NCBI RefSeq assembly: GCF_029767005.1 | Contig: NZ_JARUQR010000001.1 | Coordinates: forward strand, 1,266,259 to 1,330,258 | DNA: 64,000 nt | Origin: Thiomicrorhabdus sp. ZW0627 | Lineage (GTDB): Bacteria; Pseudomonadota; Gammaproteobacteria; Thiomicrospirales; Thiomicrospiraceae | Direction: 5' to 3' | Part shown: piece after piece, positions 43,906 to 53,399 of the stretch | How positions within the stretch are numbered: the first letter of the stretch is position 1 | Layout: every line of letters begins with the position of its first letter | Program-made: the position numbers and the translations under genes | Notes under the pieces: model-generated | Database searches by the model: none | What the model was told of the DNA's origin: nothing | What the model saw: only the letters and a program-made list of their open reading frames with translations

Positions 43906-43939
43906 GTTGGATTCCGAGCAGGCCTGTCCGAAATCCAAC
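43906..43939 (+). repeat. Hairpin with CAGGCCTG at its apex after mnmH
   Basis: GTTGGATT (43906-43913) pairs with AATCCAAC (43932-43939), enclosing GCAGGCCTGTCC with the octamer at 43919-43926. It lies 6 bases after the mnmH stop codon and may act in termination. Confidence 0.6.
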
Positions 43940-44049
43940 ATCGGTCAGAGTGAAATTATTACGATTTTACCCCGTAGGTAATAAACGTAGTCTTTCGTTA
44001 AATTGTCTGCTAGCATTGAACTATAACTTCGAGCATAAAGTGTATTCTG

Positions 44050-45045
44050 ATGGACGATTTGCAGGCACTGATTCATGAGAATCAACGCTTAAAACAACAG
44101 TTAGCCGACTACCGATACTTGTTCAACACATGTGAATCGGCAATCATCATCATCGATTCCGACGGCACCTATCTGGACTACAACCAAGCCTACTACAGCC
44201 TGATGGGTTACACTAAAAAGTCACAGCTCGAAAAATTCCATCCCGCACGAGTATCACCTCCCATCCAACCGGACGGACAGGACTCATTCGATAAAGCCAA
44301 CCAAATGATTGCAATTGCCTTCGAGACCGGTGAACACAGTTTCGAATGGATGCACCAGAGAACCGATGGACACGATTTCCTTTCCAGGGTCACTCTAACC
44401 CGAATCGAATTCAACGGGCAGAAAGCGTTGCGTGCAGTCATTAAGGACATTACCGAAACTCGAAAACTGGAACGACTAGTCAAAGAAAAGACCCAGGAAC
44501 TCGCGCTGAAGAATGAAAAGCTCGAACAACTTTCCTATACCGATCCGCTGACCGGACTATATAACCGCAGAAAACTCGACAGCATCATAGAAAATGTCTG
44601 GGATTTCTCAAGCCGCACACAGTCGTCTATCGGCCTGCTGTTTCTGGACATCGACAATTTCAAGGCCTACAACGACAACTACGGTCATGGCGAGGGCGAT
44701 GAAGTCCTGCAGAAACTGGCGCAACGAATTCAGGAAACCGTCAAACGTAAAACCGACTATGTGGCGCGTTACGGCGGAGAAGAATTCGTGATCGTTCTAG
44801 CTCCGACAAATGTCGAATTCGTCGAGCAAATGGCTGAAGAGGTTTTACAAGCGGTTCGTGACTTGCAGATCCCACACGAATTTTCGGCCGCAGCCGACCA
44901 CGTCACCGTCAGCATCGGTTGCGCCGTCACCCATCCGGGCAAACCGGAACGCACACCGGAAGAGTGGATCGAAAGTGCCGATGACATGCTCTACGAAGCA
45001 AAAGAAAACGGAAAGGATCGCTTTGCCGTCCGCTTGCTGGAATAG
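44050..45045 (+). CDS. PAS-GGDEF diguanylate cyclase
   Basis: Predicted 331-residue soluble cyclic di-GMP synthase. A PAS domain covers about residues 25-140 (TCESAIIIIDSDGTYLDYNQ), a coiled-coil linker 138-165, and the GGDEF domain 165-330. The active site is GGEEF at 242-246, and an RKTD inhibitory site sits at 233-236, so product feedback is expected. No transmembrane segment. It follows mnmH after 149 bases and is the second GGDEF protein in the window. Confidence 0.9.
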   Translation: MDDLQALIHENQRLKQQLADYRYLFNTCESAIIIIDSDGTYLDYNQAYYSLMGYTKKSQLEKFHPARVSPPIQPDGQDSFDKANQMIAIAFETGEHSFEWMHQRTDGHDFLSRVTLTRIEFNGQKALRAVIKDITETRKLERLVKEKTQELALKNEKLEQLSYTDPLTGLYNRRKLDSIIENVWDFSSRTQSSIGLLFLDIDNFKAYNDNYGHGEGDEVLQKLAQRIQETVKRKTDYVARYGGEEFVIVLAPTNVEFVEQMAEEVLQAVRDLQIPHEFSAAADHVTVSIGCAVTHPGKPERTPEEWIESADDMLYEAKENGKDRFAVRLLE

Positions 45046-45150
45046 ACTGGATTCGGCTCTGGTCTTATAACCTTAAGGCAACGGTTGCGTCCGGCAGATA
45101 TTTGATTTAGTTTATTAGTTACAAGCCCAATAAATTGCAAAGGATGCGAT

Positions 45151-45714
45151 ATGTCTTACGAGGCCGGAATACGAAGCACCTACATCGATCATCTCTGTTT
45201 CATCATCCCTTTAAAAACGCTCCGATCCACCCCCAAAGTTCATTTTTTCAGCATTGACGGTGTTATCGACGGTCTATCCGGCGTAGATCTGGTCATCCAT
45301 GAACCCGGTGGAAAAAGCCCATTGATTGCCGGGGACGAGACTTGGTACTGGTACATGCATACCGATCAGGAAGACAAGTTGGTGGTTCATCAAGGGAAAC
45401 GCATCGTCGAACTCTATTCAACTAAACACGGCAAGGTTGAGCAGTTCGAGGTGACCGCCGATGCCATCTACCACAACGGCAAGAAAATCCATGACGGAGC
45501 CGCCATTCTAGGTTGGGAGCCTTATGTGTTTCACCGTGTTCATTCACCGGAAGGCAGTATTTCCACCAACTACGCCAAACGTCTCGAAGGGTTTGATATC
45601 GACACCAATTTCAATATCTACCAACTCGATACAGAGAGCGGCGAATACCGACTGGCCCGTCTTGGCGCACTGGATCAACCGAAACAGACCGATCAGAAAA
45701 AGATTTCTGCCTGA
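45151..45714 (+). CDS. Conserved-looking hypothetical protein, possibly cupin-like
   Basis: Predicted 187-residue soluble protein with no signal peptide. It is beta-rich with many aromatic residues; the stretch HEPGGKSPLIAGDETWYWYMHTDQEDKL followed by HGKVEQFEVTADAIYHNGKKI looks like a cupin-type barrel, where GDETWYWY would be the strand usually bearing metal ligands. The assignment is weak. ATG 45151 follows AAAGGATG. No operon partners. Function unknown. Confidence 0.55.
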   Translation: MSYEAGIRSTYIDHLCFIIPLKTLRSTPKVHFFSIDGVIDGLSGVDLVIHEPGGKSPLIAGDETWYWYMHTDQEDKLVVHQGKRIVELYSTKHGKVEQFEVTADAIYHNGKKIHDGAAILGWEPYVFHRVHSPEGSISTNYAKRLEGFDIDTNFNIYQLDTESGEYRLARLGALDQPKQTDQKKISA

Positions 45715-45724
45715 CTCGAAGCTT

Positions 45725-45756
45725 GGCCTGTCACGGTATAAAACCCGACAGGCCTG
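45725..45756. repeat. Hairpin built from two copies of the GGCCTGT motif
   Basis: GGCCTGTC (45725-45732) pairs perfectly with GACAGGCC (45747-45754); the right arm contains the full CAGGCCTG at 45749-45756. It sits between two convergent genes, in the place of a terminator. Confidence 0.65.
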
Positions 45757-45761
45757 TTCAA

Positions 45762-46805
45762 TCAAGGAGAAGGAATCGTGTATTGTGCATGAATCCTTTC
45801 GATTTGATGCAACGTCTCTTCATCCAACGTCACATCAATAGACGAAATATTTTCTTTCAGCTGCGCCATACTGGTTGCACCGATGATGTTAGCGCTAACA
45901 AACGGACGGCTGTTAACGAATGCCAACGCCAGCTGTGCGGGAGAGACTCCGTTACCTTTGGCCAAGGCCGCATACAGTTCAGTGGCTTTTACCGCATTGT
46001 CGTTCGAATAACGGTCGTAATGCGGAAACAGATCGAGACGGGATCCGGCAGGCATCTGCCCTTTCAAGTATTTCCCGGACAAAACACCGAAGCCGAGCGG
46101 AGAATAAGCCAGCAAGCCAACACCTTCACGATAAGCGATTTCCGCCATACCCACTTCATAACTACGGTTCAATAAGCTGTAGGGGTTTTGCACCGTTACG
46201 ATTTTCTCCAACCCTTTCGCTTCGGCAACTTGAAGCATCTTCATGGTCGCCCAAGGCGTTTCGTTCGACAAACCGATGTGACGGATTTTTCCTGCTTTGA
46301 CCAGTTCGGTCAACGTTTCCAACGTTTCTTCGAACGGTGTCAGGCTCTCTTCTTCATCTGGCGGAACAAATCCCAGTTGCCCGAAATAATTGGTCTGACG
46401 CTCCGGCCAGTGCAACTGATAAAGATCAAGATAATCCGTCTGAAGACGTTTCAACGACGCGTCCAGTGCCTGATGAATCTGCTCACTGTTGAAACGTCCC
46501 TGGCCTCCACGGATATGCTCGACAAACTGTCCCGGGCCGGCGATTTTCGAAGCCAAAACCACCTCTGAACGCCGACCATGCTTGGCGAACCAGTTCCCGA
46601 TGATTTCCTCCGTTCGGCCATAGGTTTCCGCTCTGGGTGGAACAGAATACAGCTCAGCAGTATCCCAGAAGTTTACCCCCTGCTCGAGCGCATAATCCAT
46701 CTGCTCGAACGCTTCTTCCTGTGTGTTCTGCTCCCCCCAAGTCATCGTTCCCAGACAGATACGGCTAACTTGAATATCGGAATGTCCCAAACTGTTATAA
46801 ATCAT
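45762..46805 (-). CDS. tas: NADP(H)-dependent aldo/keto reductase, Tas-like
   Basis: Cytoplasmic oxidoreductase reducing carbonyl compounds with NADPH. The 347-residue protein follows the aldo/keto reductase pattern: GTMTWGEQNTQEEAFEQMDYA, catalytic Asp and Tyr in FWDTAELYSVPP, Lys in VVLASKIAGPG, and His in YQLHWPERQTNYFG. The AELY(x)PP and QTNYFG features match E. coli Tas. The physiological substrate is not known. Confidence 0.88.
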   Translation of the reverse strand: MIYNSLGHSDIQVSRICLGTMTWGEQNTQEEAFEQMDYALEQGVNFWDTAELYSVPPRAETYGRTEEIIGNWFAKHGRRSEVVLASKIAGPGQFVEHIRGGQGRFNSEQIHQALDASLKRLQTDYLDLYQLHWPERQTNYFGQLGFVPPDEEESLTPFEETLETLTELVKAGKIRHIGLSNETPWATMKMLQVAEAKGLEKIVTVQNPYSLLNRSYEVGMAEIAYREGVGLLAYSPLGFGVLSGKYLKGQMPAGSRLDLFPHYDRYSNDNAVKATELYAALAKGNGVSPAQLALAFVNSRPFVSANIIGATSMAQLKENISSIDVTLDEETLHQIERIHAQYTIPSP

Positions 46806-47205
46806 CAGACTGCTCCCCGAATAGTCTTATAATGAATAGAAAGCCTCAATTATGTCGCTCATGCCCCCTATCCGCAATCCCCAATCGATTTCAGACTGAT
46901 TTTATTACCTCAAACCACACTTGATGACAAGAAGCATAATTTAAAAAGTACGTAAAAAAACATATAAAGTAAGGAATTTTTATTGATACTGGCAACAATG
47001 TCAGGTAACATTGCCGAAACTGAAAATGACCTTTGTTTTTATACCGGTTTATTAAAGAGTCAATTTAGATGGTTAATCATTCCAATCAACTAACGGCTCA
47101 AATTGAAACCGAAATGGAAGATTTCAAACAAGATTAACAACTTTTGTAAACTTAACTTAAAAAACAAATATTAAAAACATCAATATTTAAACCCCGAGGT
47201 ACCCC
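46806..47205. other. Intergenic region upstream of the chemoreceptor gene
   Basis: A 400-base AT-rich gap between divergent genes. A 22-codon frame from about 47069 has no ribosome binding site and was not accepted. I looked for a flagellar-type sigma-28 promoter (TAAA ... GCCGATAA) before 47206 and did not find a convincing one. Confidence 0.5.
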
Positions 47206-49458
47206 ATGTCCATTAAAGCCAGAATCATAATGATGATCGGAGTGTTGATTGCATTCATCGTCGTTTCTATATCATCCGGCCTGTTTGTCATGAACAAGAA
47301 CAATCAAGACTTCACGACGCTTTACGTCGACCGGATCGTCCCATTGAAAGACTTGAAAGAAATTGCCGACATGTATGCGGTCAACATCGTAGACACCAAC
47401 CATAAGTTACGTAATGGACAACTCAATTTTGAACAGGCCAGTACAAACATAAGCAATGCTCAAACCAGAGTCAAAGAACTTTGGGGCAAATACATGGCCA
47501 CAACCCTGACACCGGAAGAAGCCAAACTGGCGCAACAAACCAGCCAACTCATGGACAAAGCCGATGAAAGTCTGGTAACCCTGATTACTGCCATCAAAAA
47601 CCAGGATACGCAAGCGGTACGTCAATTCAGTATCGACCAACTGTATAAATACATTGATCCGGTCTCAGATCAGATCTCCAAATTAATTGACCTGCAATTG
47701 CGTGTCGCGGCCGAACTGAATGCAAAAAACGATACGACCTATAAGGCATCGTTCACTCTTGCTATCATTTTCTCCATTCTGGTCTTGGCTATTTCGATCG
47801 TTCTGTCACTACTGACCTTACGAGCGATTCTACGACCTTTGGATAACCTGGTCAGTGTCACCGATCACGTTGTTCAAAACGGCGACTTCGAAAAGCGCGT
47901 TCCGATTGAAAGAATGGATGAAGTCGGCCAGGTTTCGAGTGCATTCAATGACCTATTGGAACAGACAGGCAAGGCGCTGAGCGAAGCGAACAAGACCGTC
48001 GATGCGATCGGAAGAGGCATTTTCACCGAACGTATGGAAGGTGAATTTGTCGGTGAATTGCTGTCGCTGAAAGAAGGGGTTAACGCTTCTGCAAACAGTG
48101 TATCCTTCATGATGGACGAACTTGGAAACATCATGCAGGCCTTGGAAGACGGGCGTCTGGACGCCAAAATGGATGAAGAGGTTGCCGAAAGCTTCAGAAA
48201 TCTGGTCGAGCAGGCATTTGGCCGCACCGATCAAGTCATCCGTGAAATCAACCAAGTCATGCAGGCGGTTGCGGAAGGCGATTACTCTCAACGAGTGGAA
48301 GTGGAAGCAAACGGAAGCTTCGACGTCCTCAAGCAAAGCATCAACAACTCGGTCACCGCGCTGAGTGATGCGATGGAAGAGATTAAAACGGTTCTATCCG
48401 CACTGCGCAGTGGCGATCTGACCACAAATATGAACGGCCACTATTCGGGCGAGCTGCAAACGATTCAGACCAGCCTGAACGATTCGATCAACAATCTGGA
48501 GCGCATCGTTACACAAGCCTCAAATGCCGCGAATATAGTACTGACGGCATCGGAAGAAGTTTCAAAAGGTGCCTTGGATCTTAGCCAGCGTGTTCAGGAA
48601 CAAGCGGCAGCCGTTGAAGAAACTTCCGCAACCATGGAAGAGATGAATTCAACCGTTCAGAACAACACTCAGAACTCAAGCGAAGCGGCGATCCTTTCTA
48701 AACAGATGCAGGATAAAACCGAAATGGGTACTTCCGTTATGGAAAAAACCATCGAAGCCATGCAATCCATTGAACGCTCAAGCCAGAGAATCAACGACAT
48801 CGTGACTTTGATCGACAGCATCGCGTTCCAGACCAACTTGTTGGCCCTTAACGCAGCGGTTGAAGCAGCGAGAGCGGGCGAGCACGGCAGAGGCTTTGCC
48901 GTGGTTGCCGGAGAAGTCCGAGGACTCGCACAAAAATCAGCCGATGCCGCTAAAGACATCAAACAGCTGATTAACGAAAGTAACGAACGTGTTAGCCAAG
49001 GTTCGGAACTGGCCGTGCAATCCGGCGAGGTACTGGGAGAAATCAAAGAAGCCATCGTTCAAGTTAACGAGATGATCGGACAGATTGCCCAGTCGTCTAC
49101 AGAGCAAGCGAACGGTGTTAACCAGGTTCATATGGCAATCAACGACATCGACGGTGCGACTCAACAAAACGCAGCTTTGGTCGAACAGACATCGGCGGCG
49201 AGCGAAAGCATGGCCGAACAGGCTCAGGAACTTTCGAAGGAGATGGCATTCTTCAAGGTTTCCAACTCTCGTAGATTAGCGGCACCAGCTGCAGCACCGA
49301 AACCGGCTCCGGTGCTTGCTCACAACACAAGTGCTTCGACTGCACCGAAAGCCGCCCCCAAACAGGGAACGCAACAAGCGGCGACAGTGCACGCCATCAA
49401 GCCGCAGCCGGTCGAAACTAGAAAGGAAAACGATGGCGACGATTGGAGTGAGTTCTAG
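47206..49458 (+). CDS. Methyl-accepting chemotaxis protein with poly-HAMP region
   Basis: Predicted 750-residue chemoreceptor. TM1 is at 8-28, a four-helix-bundle ligand domain at about 30-185, TM2 at about 186-210, a HAMP domain from about 210, and at least one further HAMP-like repeat ([42 protein letters not shown]), then the signalling domain with its hairpin tip [24 protein letters not shown]. The C terminus ends DDWSEF after a Pro/Ala-rich linker, a CheR/CheB tethering pentapeptide-like tail. Ligand unknown. No other chemotaxis gene is in the window. Confidence 0.93.
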   Translation: MSIKARIIMMIGVLIAFIVVSISSGLFVMNKNNQDFTTLYVDRIVPLKDLKEIADMYAVNIVDTNHKLRNGQLNFEQASTNISNAQTRVKELWGKYMATTLTPEEAKLAQQTSQLMDKADESLVTLITAIKNQDTQAVRQFSIDQLYKYIDPVSDQISKLIDLQLRVAAELNAKNDTTYKASFTLAIIFSILVLAISIVLSLLTLRAILRPLDNLVSVTDHVVQNGDFEKRVPIERMDEVGQVSSAFNDLLEQTGKALSEANKTVDAIGRGIFTERMEGEFVGELLSLKEGVNASANSVSFMMDELGNIMQALEDGRLDAKMDEEVAESFRNLVEQAFGRTDQVIREINQVMQAVAEGDYSQRVEVEANGSFDVLKQSINNSVTALSDAMEEIKTVLSALRSGDLTTNMNGHYSGELQTIQTSLNDSINNLERIVTQASNAANIVLTASEEVSKGALDLSQRVQEQAAAVEETSATMEEMNSTVQNNTQNSSEAAILSKQMQDKTEMGTSVMEKTIEAMQSIERSSQRINDIVTLIDSIAFQTNLLALNAAVEAARAGEHGRGFAVVAGEVRGLAQKSADAAKDIKQLINESNERVSQGSELAVQSGEVLGEIKEAIVQVNEMIGQIAQSSTEQANGVNQVHMAINDIDGATQQNAALVEQTSAASESMAEQAQELSKEMAFFKVSNSRRLAAPAAAPKPAPVLAHNTSASTAPKAAPKQGTQQAATVHAIKPQPVETRKENDGDDWSEF

Positions 49459-49492
49459 TTTTTAAACCAGATCACCTAATCTGAACCCTCCC

Positions 49493-49530
49493 CCCCGTGA
49501 ACAACACAATCTGCTTCACGGGGTTTCCTT
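49493..49530 (+). terminator. Terminator candidate after the chemoreceptor gene
   Basis: CCCCGTGAA pairs with TTCACGGGG across a 13-base loop, followed by TTTCCTT. It lies 35 bases after the stop codon. Confidence 0.7.
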
Positions 49531-49705
49531 CCTGCCGGATAATCATCCAATCTCTCAAAGCACATAGCACCTCTGATTCTCAAGACATTAAAAACTTGAC
49601 GAGATTTCTAATATCCCAAAAGCGATTTCACCTCTTTTTAAAAAGCCGTGCATTTCACATAGAGTTCTAAAAAAACGTTATCAAAGTTGCTAAAATATCC
49701 GCCAC

Positions 49706-49780
49706 GCGGCTATAGTTAAAGGGATATAACAGCCCCCTCCTAAGGGGCCGTTCCAGGTTCGAGTCCTGGTGGCTGCGCCA
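49706..49780 (+). tRNA. tRNA-Arg (anticodon CCT)
   Basis: Complete cloverleaf of 75 bases with encoded CCA. Acceptor stem GCGGCTA / TGGCTGC with two G-T pairs; anticodon stem GCCCC / GGGGC with loop CTCCTAA giving anticodon CCT, reading AGG; T arm CCAGG-TTCGAGT-CCTGG. No integrase or att-like duplication is seen next to it. Confidence 0.95.
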
Positions 49781-49786
49781 TTTTCC

Positions 49787-49798
49787 AACAGGCCTGTC
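49787..49798. repeat. AACAGGCCTGTC variant after tRNA-Arg
   Basis: CAGGCCTG at 49789-49796, starting 8 bases after the tRNA 3' end. Confidence 0.7.
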
Positions 49799-49944
49799 GA
49801 TTTTATAAACCCCAGCTCCCGACAATTCATTACAGCACCCAGAACGATAACGAGATACCGTTAACCTGAATTCCTTCAGACCTTGCCCGAACCGATCCTT
49901 ATCAAAAGGACTGACTGCACACACTTTCCAAAACCCGGAAACAA

Positions 49945-49983
49945 ACAGGCCCGGTCAAAACCAATAATTCTGACCAGGCCTGT
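49945..49983 (-). terminator. Hairpin containing the palindrome, downstream of the DUF4395 gene
   Basis: ACAGGCCcGGTCA (49945-49957) pairs with TGACCAGGCCTGT (49971-49983), 12 of 13 positions. The right arm holds the CAGGCCTG core (49975-49982). On the minus strand a T-rich TTGTTT follows, so it can serve as the terminator of the gene ending at 50014. Confidence 0.65.
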
Positions 49984-50013
49984 TCAAATCCAATGAAACA
50001 ATTTTAAAGGGTG

Positions 50014-50763
50014 TTAAGAGGTCTTTTCTTCTGCCTCTTTCTGCGCCAGACGTTCTTTGTTCTTTCTGGCAATCTCTTCCCAGTCAATATTATTACAGGC
50101 TTCGCACTCTTCTTTCAAAATGCCCATCCAGACCAACAGAGAGTGAATCTTACAGCCGACGCAGAAACCTAGAACCGCTTCCAACCACATAAAGCCCAAA
50201 CAGATCCATACTAAAACCAATGGAATGTACGGAGACATGTAGTTTTCGGTAGTCGGCAGAACCTGTGAACCTGCCACTGTATTCACCCAGTTTGCAAAGA
50301 TTTCCGGATTAAAGAAAACCAGACAAACTGCGATAAAGGTCGACCCCAATACCCAAGCAAAACGCTTCGGTACAAGAGGCTTCCATACCGGCTTCTGATT
50401 TCTCGCCAAAAAGCTTGAAATCAGGATGATTGGAGAAAGTCTTGAAGTCGTCACGAACAGCCCCGACAGCAATTCAAACAAACCATACAATAACACCCAA
50501 GTTTGAAAGGAGTAGTCGAAGGTGCGTCGAATCGCATCGACATGGTAGATAATGTGGTAATCCCAGTCCATATCACCACTGTCCACAGCGGTATTACCGT
50601 CGACGATCCAGTTGGAAACGAAGATCGCATCGTACAAAGTAAAACTCATGAAAATCGGAATAGCTAACAGGATTCCTGCACGGATACGCACAGCGACATC
50701 GTTGATATAGACGGTTTCTTCTTTGGGATCTCGAAACCATAGATTTTTGATTACATCTAACAT
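50014..50763 (-). CDS. DUF4395-like integral membrane protein
   Basis: Predicted 249-residue inner-membrane protein with four main hydrophobic helices (about 27-45, 88-108, 133-150 and 180-200). The fourth leads into EAVLGFCVGCKIHSLLVWMG, matching the Cys-containing end of DUF4395. A second Cys pair follows in EECEACNN, giving four Cys near the membrane face. The C terminus is highly charged. Function unknown; a thiol-redox or metal-binding role is possible. It stands alone, divergent from the DUF4260 gene. Confidence 0.7.
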   Translation of the reverse strand: MLDVIKNLWFRDPKEETVYINDVAVRIRAGILLAIPIFMSFTLYDAIFVSNWIVDGNTAVDSGDMDWDYHIIYHVDAIRRTFDYSFQTWVLLYGLFELLSGLFVTTSRLSPIILISSFLARNQKPVWKPLVPKRFAWVLGSTFIAVCLVFFNPEIFANWVNTVAGSQVLPTTENYMSPYIPLVLVWICLGFMWLEAVLGFCVGCKIHSLLVWMGILKEECEACNNIDWEEIARKNKERLAQKEAEEKTS

Positions 50764-51022
50764 AAGGCAACCTTGCTTTTAGCGTTTTACATCAAAAACT
50801 TATTAACACGGTCACAAAGTGTAGCAAAGATTACAGTATATTAGGAAGTGCTAATTTAATCACATTTTTTAATGGGCATATCACTGAATATCAAACCCTC
50901 CTCAACCTCATTCTTAAAACCCGGTTGACGTACCTCTAAGCATTTTCTAGGATGGTTAATCTATATAAGCCCCCCACATCACGATCATTGGCTAACCTGG
51001 CCATTTCAAAAAGGGATCACAT

Positions 51023-51442
51023 ATGAACGGATTCGTAACAGGCCAAGTCCGAACGCTTATCAAAATCGAAGGCTTGGCCGTTCTCATCACCTGCCTTCTC
51101 GCATACGAGTATTTTCAATATGACTGGACGCTGTTTTTAATTCTCTTTTTCTTACCTGACATTGCATTTTTGGGGTACCTGGCAGGTCCGGTCACAGGCG
51201 CTATCGTTTATAACATTACGCACACTTACATTGCAGCCTTTGCTTGCCTGGTTTCGGGCCTGTTGATGCAATTCCCGGAACTGATCGCCGGCGGTTTGAT
51301 TTGGAGCGCCCACATCGGTTTTGACAGAATGTTGGGATATGGACTCAAATACGCGACCGGCTTCTCTCACACTCATCTTGGTTTGATCGGCAAAGAAGGT
51401 CAAGCGCTCTCCGCAGAAAACTCAGATCGCGAATCCGGCTAA
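51023..51442 (+). CDS. DUF4260 family membrane protein
   Basis: Predicted 139-residue membrane protein with three or four helices. The pattern LIKIEGLAVLITC, FFLPDIAFLGYLAGPVTGA, YNITHTYIAA and IWSAHIGFDRMLGYGLKY with FSHTHLGLIGK is diagnostic of DUF4260. Function unknown. AAAAGGGATC precedes ATG 51023. Confidence 0.9.
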   Translation: MNGFVTGQVRTLIKIEGLAVLITCLLAYEYFQYDWTLFLILFFLPDIAFLGYLAGPVTGAIVYNITHTYIAAFACLVSGLLMQFPELIAGGLIWSAHIGFDRMLGYGLKYATGFSHTHLGLIGKEGQALSAENSDRESG

Positions 51443-51648
51443 AATCCATCTCACTTAATAACGTGTCTAAGCTGGCCTCATGCAAAAACGTGACTGGCTT
51501 TACGATATCCTTGCAGGATATTTCTCTCACTTCTAAAATGCGATATGATTGAGTTCAACCTATTCATAACGGCTTGGAACTTTCCGGAAAACGAACGATT
51601 CCCCCTCTACCGGATTAATAGTTCCTGACAACCAAAGGAGTGTCCTTG

Positions 51649-52599
51649 ATGCTGACTCAAGTGCTGCTGTTCCAGGTGCTTCTGCCTCTGACGCTTCTTT
51701 TATGGCTGGCTTTGTCCCATAACCGAACCCGCTTTAAATGGTTGTTCAAGACAATTGTGGTCATCGGCTACCTGCTGACAATCCACATCGGCATGACATG
51801 GGTCATCGTACCCTGGTATTTGAGTTATGTACTTCTCGTGATAGCCGTCATTCTCTCTGCCCGCTCTCTTGCCCATACGGAAGGCAGAACCTGGTTTACT
51901 CCCTGGACACTACCCTCAACCCTATCACTTCTGGGGCAACTGTCCGTCATAATGATCATCATCGCTGCAAACAGCTACTTACTATCCGGGCGCTATTCCA
52001 AAGCCCAGGAATTTGCCGATGTGTCCTTTCCCCTATCTCAGGGTAATTACTACGCCGTGAACGCGGGAAGCAATTCGGTTCTGAATCCGAATTTGAGAAA
52101 CCTGAAACCGATTCCCTCTCTTGCAGCCTGGCAAGGCATGAGTTACGGCGTCGACATTGTGAAAATCAACTCTTTCGGATTCCGGGCTCGAGGCACGCAA
52201 CCGGACGAACCGCAACTCTATAACATTTATGGGGATCAGGTCTTTGCTCCTTGCAGCGGCACGGTTGTTCACACTGAAAACAACCAGCCCGACCACAAGG
52301 TTCTGACAGAGGAAGCGGATAAGAACGAACCGCTTGGAAACCATGTTTTATTGAACTGCGACGGGACTGAAATCCTGCTTGCCCACCTGCAATACGACAG
52401 TGTCATGGTCGCCCCCGGCAATAAAGTGGAAGAAGGTGCGCCTTTGGGTCGAGTCGGAAACTCCGGAAAAACGATTGAGCCCTGCCTGTTGATCAGCGCT
52501 CAAAAACGTATGCCGGAACAGCCGATGTTTGGAGGCCAACCTCTGGAAATCCGATTCGACGGCGATTATCTGGTTCGTAACGATCGCATCACCCCCTGA
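51649..52599 (+). CDS. Membrane protein with degenerate M23 (LytM-like) peptidase domain
   Basis: Predicted 316-residue protein. About four transmembrane helices occupy residues 5-120, followed by a periplasmic lysostaphin-type fold (about 185-300): APCSGTVVHTEN, GNHVLLNCDG, LLAHLQYDSVMVAPGNKVEEGAPLGRVGNSG. In active M23 peptidases the next motif is a zinc-binding HxH; here the place reads EPCLLIS, and the first ligand motif is also absent. Zinc catalysis is therefore unlikely, as in EnvC- or NlpD-type regulators. ATG 51649 is spaced 8 bases from AAAGGAG; GTG 51640 is an alternative. Confidence 0.75.
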   Translation: MLTQVLLFQVLLPLTLLLWLALSHNRTRFKWLFKTIVVIGYLLTIHIGMTWVIVPWYLSYVLLVIAVILSARSLAHTEGRTWFTPWTLPSTLSLLGQLSVIMIIIAANSYLLSGRYSKAQEFADVSFPLSQGNYYAVNAGSNSVLNPNLRNLKPIPSLAAWQGMSYGVDIVKINSFGFRARGTQPDEPQLYNIYGDQVFAPCSGTVVHTENNQPDHKVLTEEADKNEPLGNHVLLNCDGTEILLAHLQYDSVMVAPGNKVEEGAPLGRVGNSGKTIEPCLLISAQKRMPEQPMFGGQPLEIRFDGDYLVRNDRITP

Positions 52600-52623
52600 C
52601 GGCTTTGACCTCAATCCCTCACA

Positions 52624-53244
52624 ATGATTCCATTCGAACTGCTTTCCACGTTTATCGTTGCCACCGTCCTGATCGGCCTGTCACCCGGACCGGACAACCT
52701 GTATGTGCTGGCACAATCAGCCTTTCACGGACGAAAAGCGGGAATTTATCTGACGGCCGGCTTATGCAGCGGGTTGATCGTACACACCAGTTTGGTCGCT
52801 TTAGGTGTAGCCGCAATCCTGAAAACCTCCATTGTCGCTTTCAACGTATTGAAAATACTCGGGGCAGCCTATCTACTCTATCTTGCCTGGATGGCGTTTC
52901 GTGCATCAAACACATCTTTGGAGAACCCGCCACCCAAAACACTCACACCTTACCAACTCTACCGGCGAGGTATCCTGATGAATCTCTCCAACCCCAAAGT
53001 TTCGATCTTCTTTCTGGCTTTTTTACCTCAGTTCACCTTGCCTGAACACGGCTCCGTAGGCCTACAGGTCTTCATTCTCGGTTTAATCACGATGTTCGTC
53101 ACTTTCATCCTGTTTGCCTCAATCGCCCTAATAGCAGACAAACTGAGAGCCAAACTCGTACAGTCACCCAAAATTCAGAAGACACTCCATCAAATCACAG
53201 GGCTGGTTTTTGTCGCCCTCGCAGCCAATCTCATTCACACCTAA
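52624..53244 (+). CDS. LysE/RhtB-family amino-acid exporter
   Basis: Predicted 206-residue inner-membrane exporter of the LysE/RhtB family, likely for an amino acid or homoserine-lactone-like compound. Six hydrophobic segments and the family motif LSPGPDNLYVLAQSAFHGRKAG at about 18-40 are present, along with ILMNLSNPKVSIFFLAFLPQF in the middle. It begins 24 bases after the M23-like gene on the same strand and may be co-transcribed with it. The substrate is not evident. Confidence 0.88.
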   Translation: MIPFELLSTFIVATVLIGLSPGPDNLYVLAQSAFHGRKAGIYLTAGLCSGLIVHTSLVALGVAAILKTSIVAFNVLKILGAAYLLYLAWMAFRASNTSLENPPPKTLTPYQLYRRGILMNLSNPKVSIFFLAFLPQFTLPEHGSVGLQVFILGLITMFVTFILFASIALIADKLRAKLVQSPKIQKTLHQITGLVFVALAANLIHT

Positions 53245-53399
53245 GGCAAAAAACTTAATTCCCACAATACTGGTATAGATTTGAATTTCGCCGCTCGATT
53301 TGTTTAAGTGGTTCTCAATAACTACTTCACTACTTCGATTGGCGTTTTATTTATAAGAGGCGTTGACACTAACAAAAAAACAAATGGACTCGTGTTTTC

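Noticed and set aside
47069-47137. 22-codon frame upstream of the chemoreceptor gene
   Set aside because: Too short, no ribosome binding site and no sign of conservation that can be judged here.
49706-49990. tRNA-Arg as an integration site of a genomic island
   Set aside because: No integrase gene or repeated 3' tRNA end was found; the nearby repeats are copies of the window-wide palindrome.
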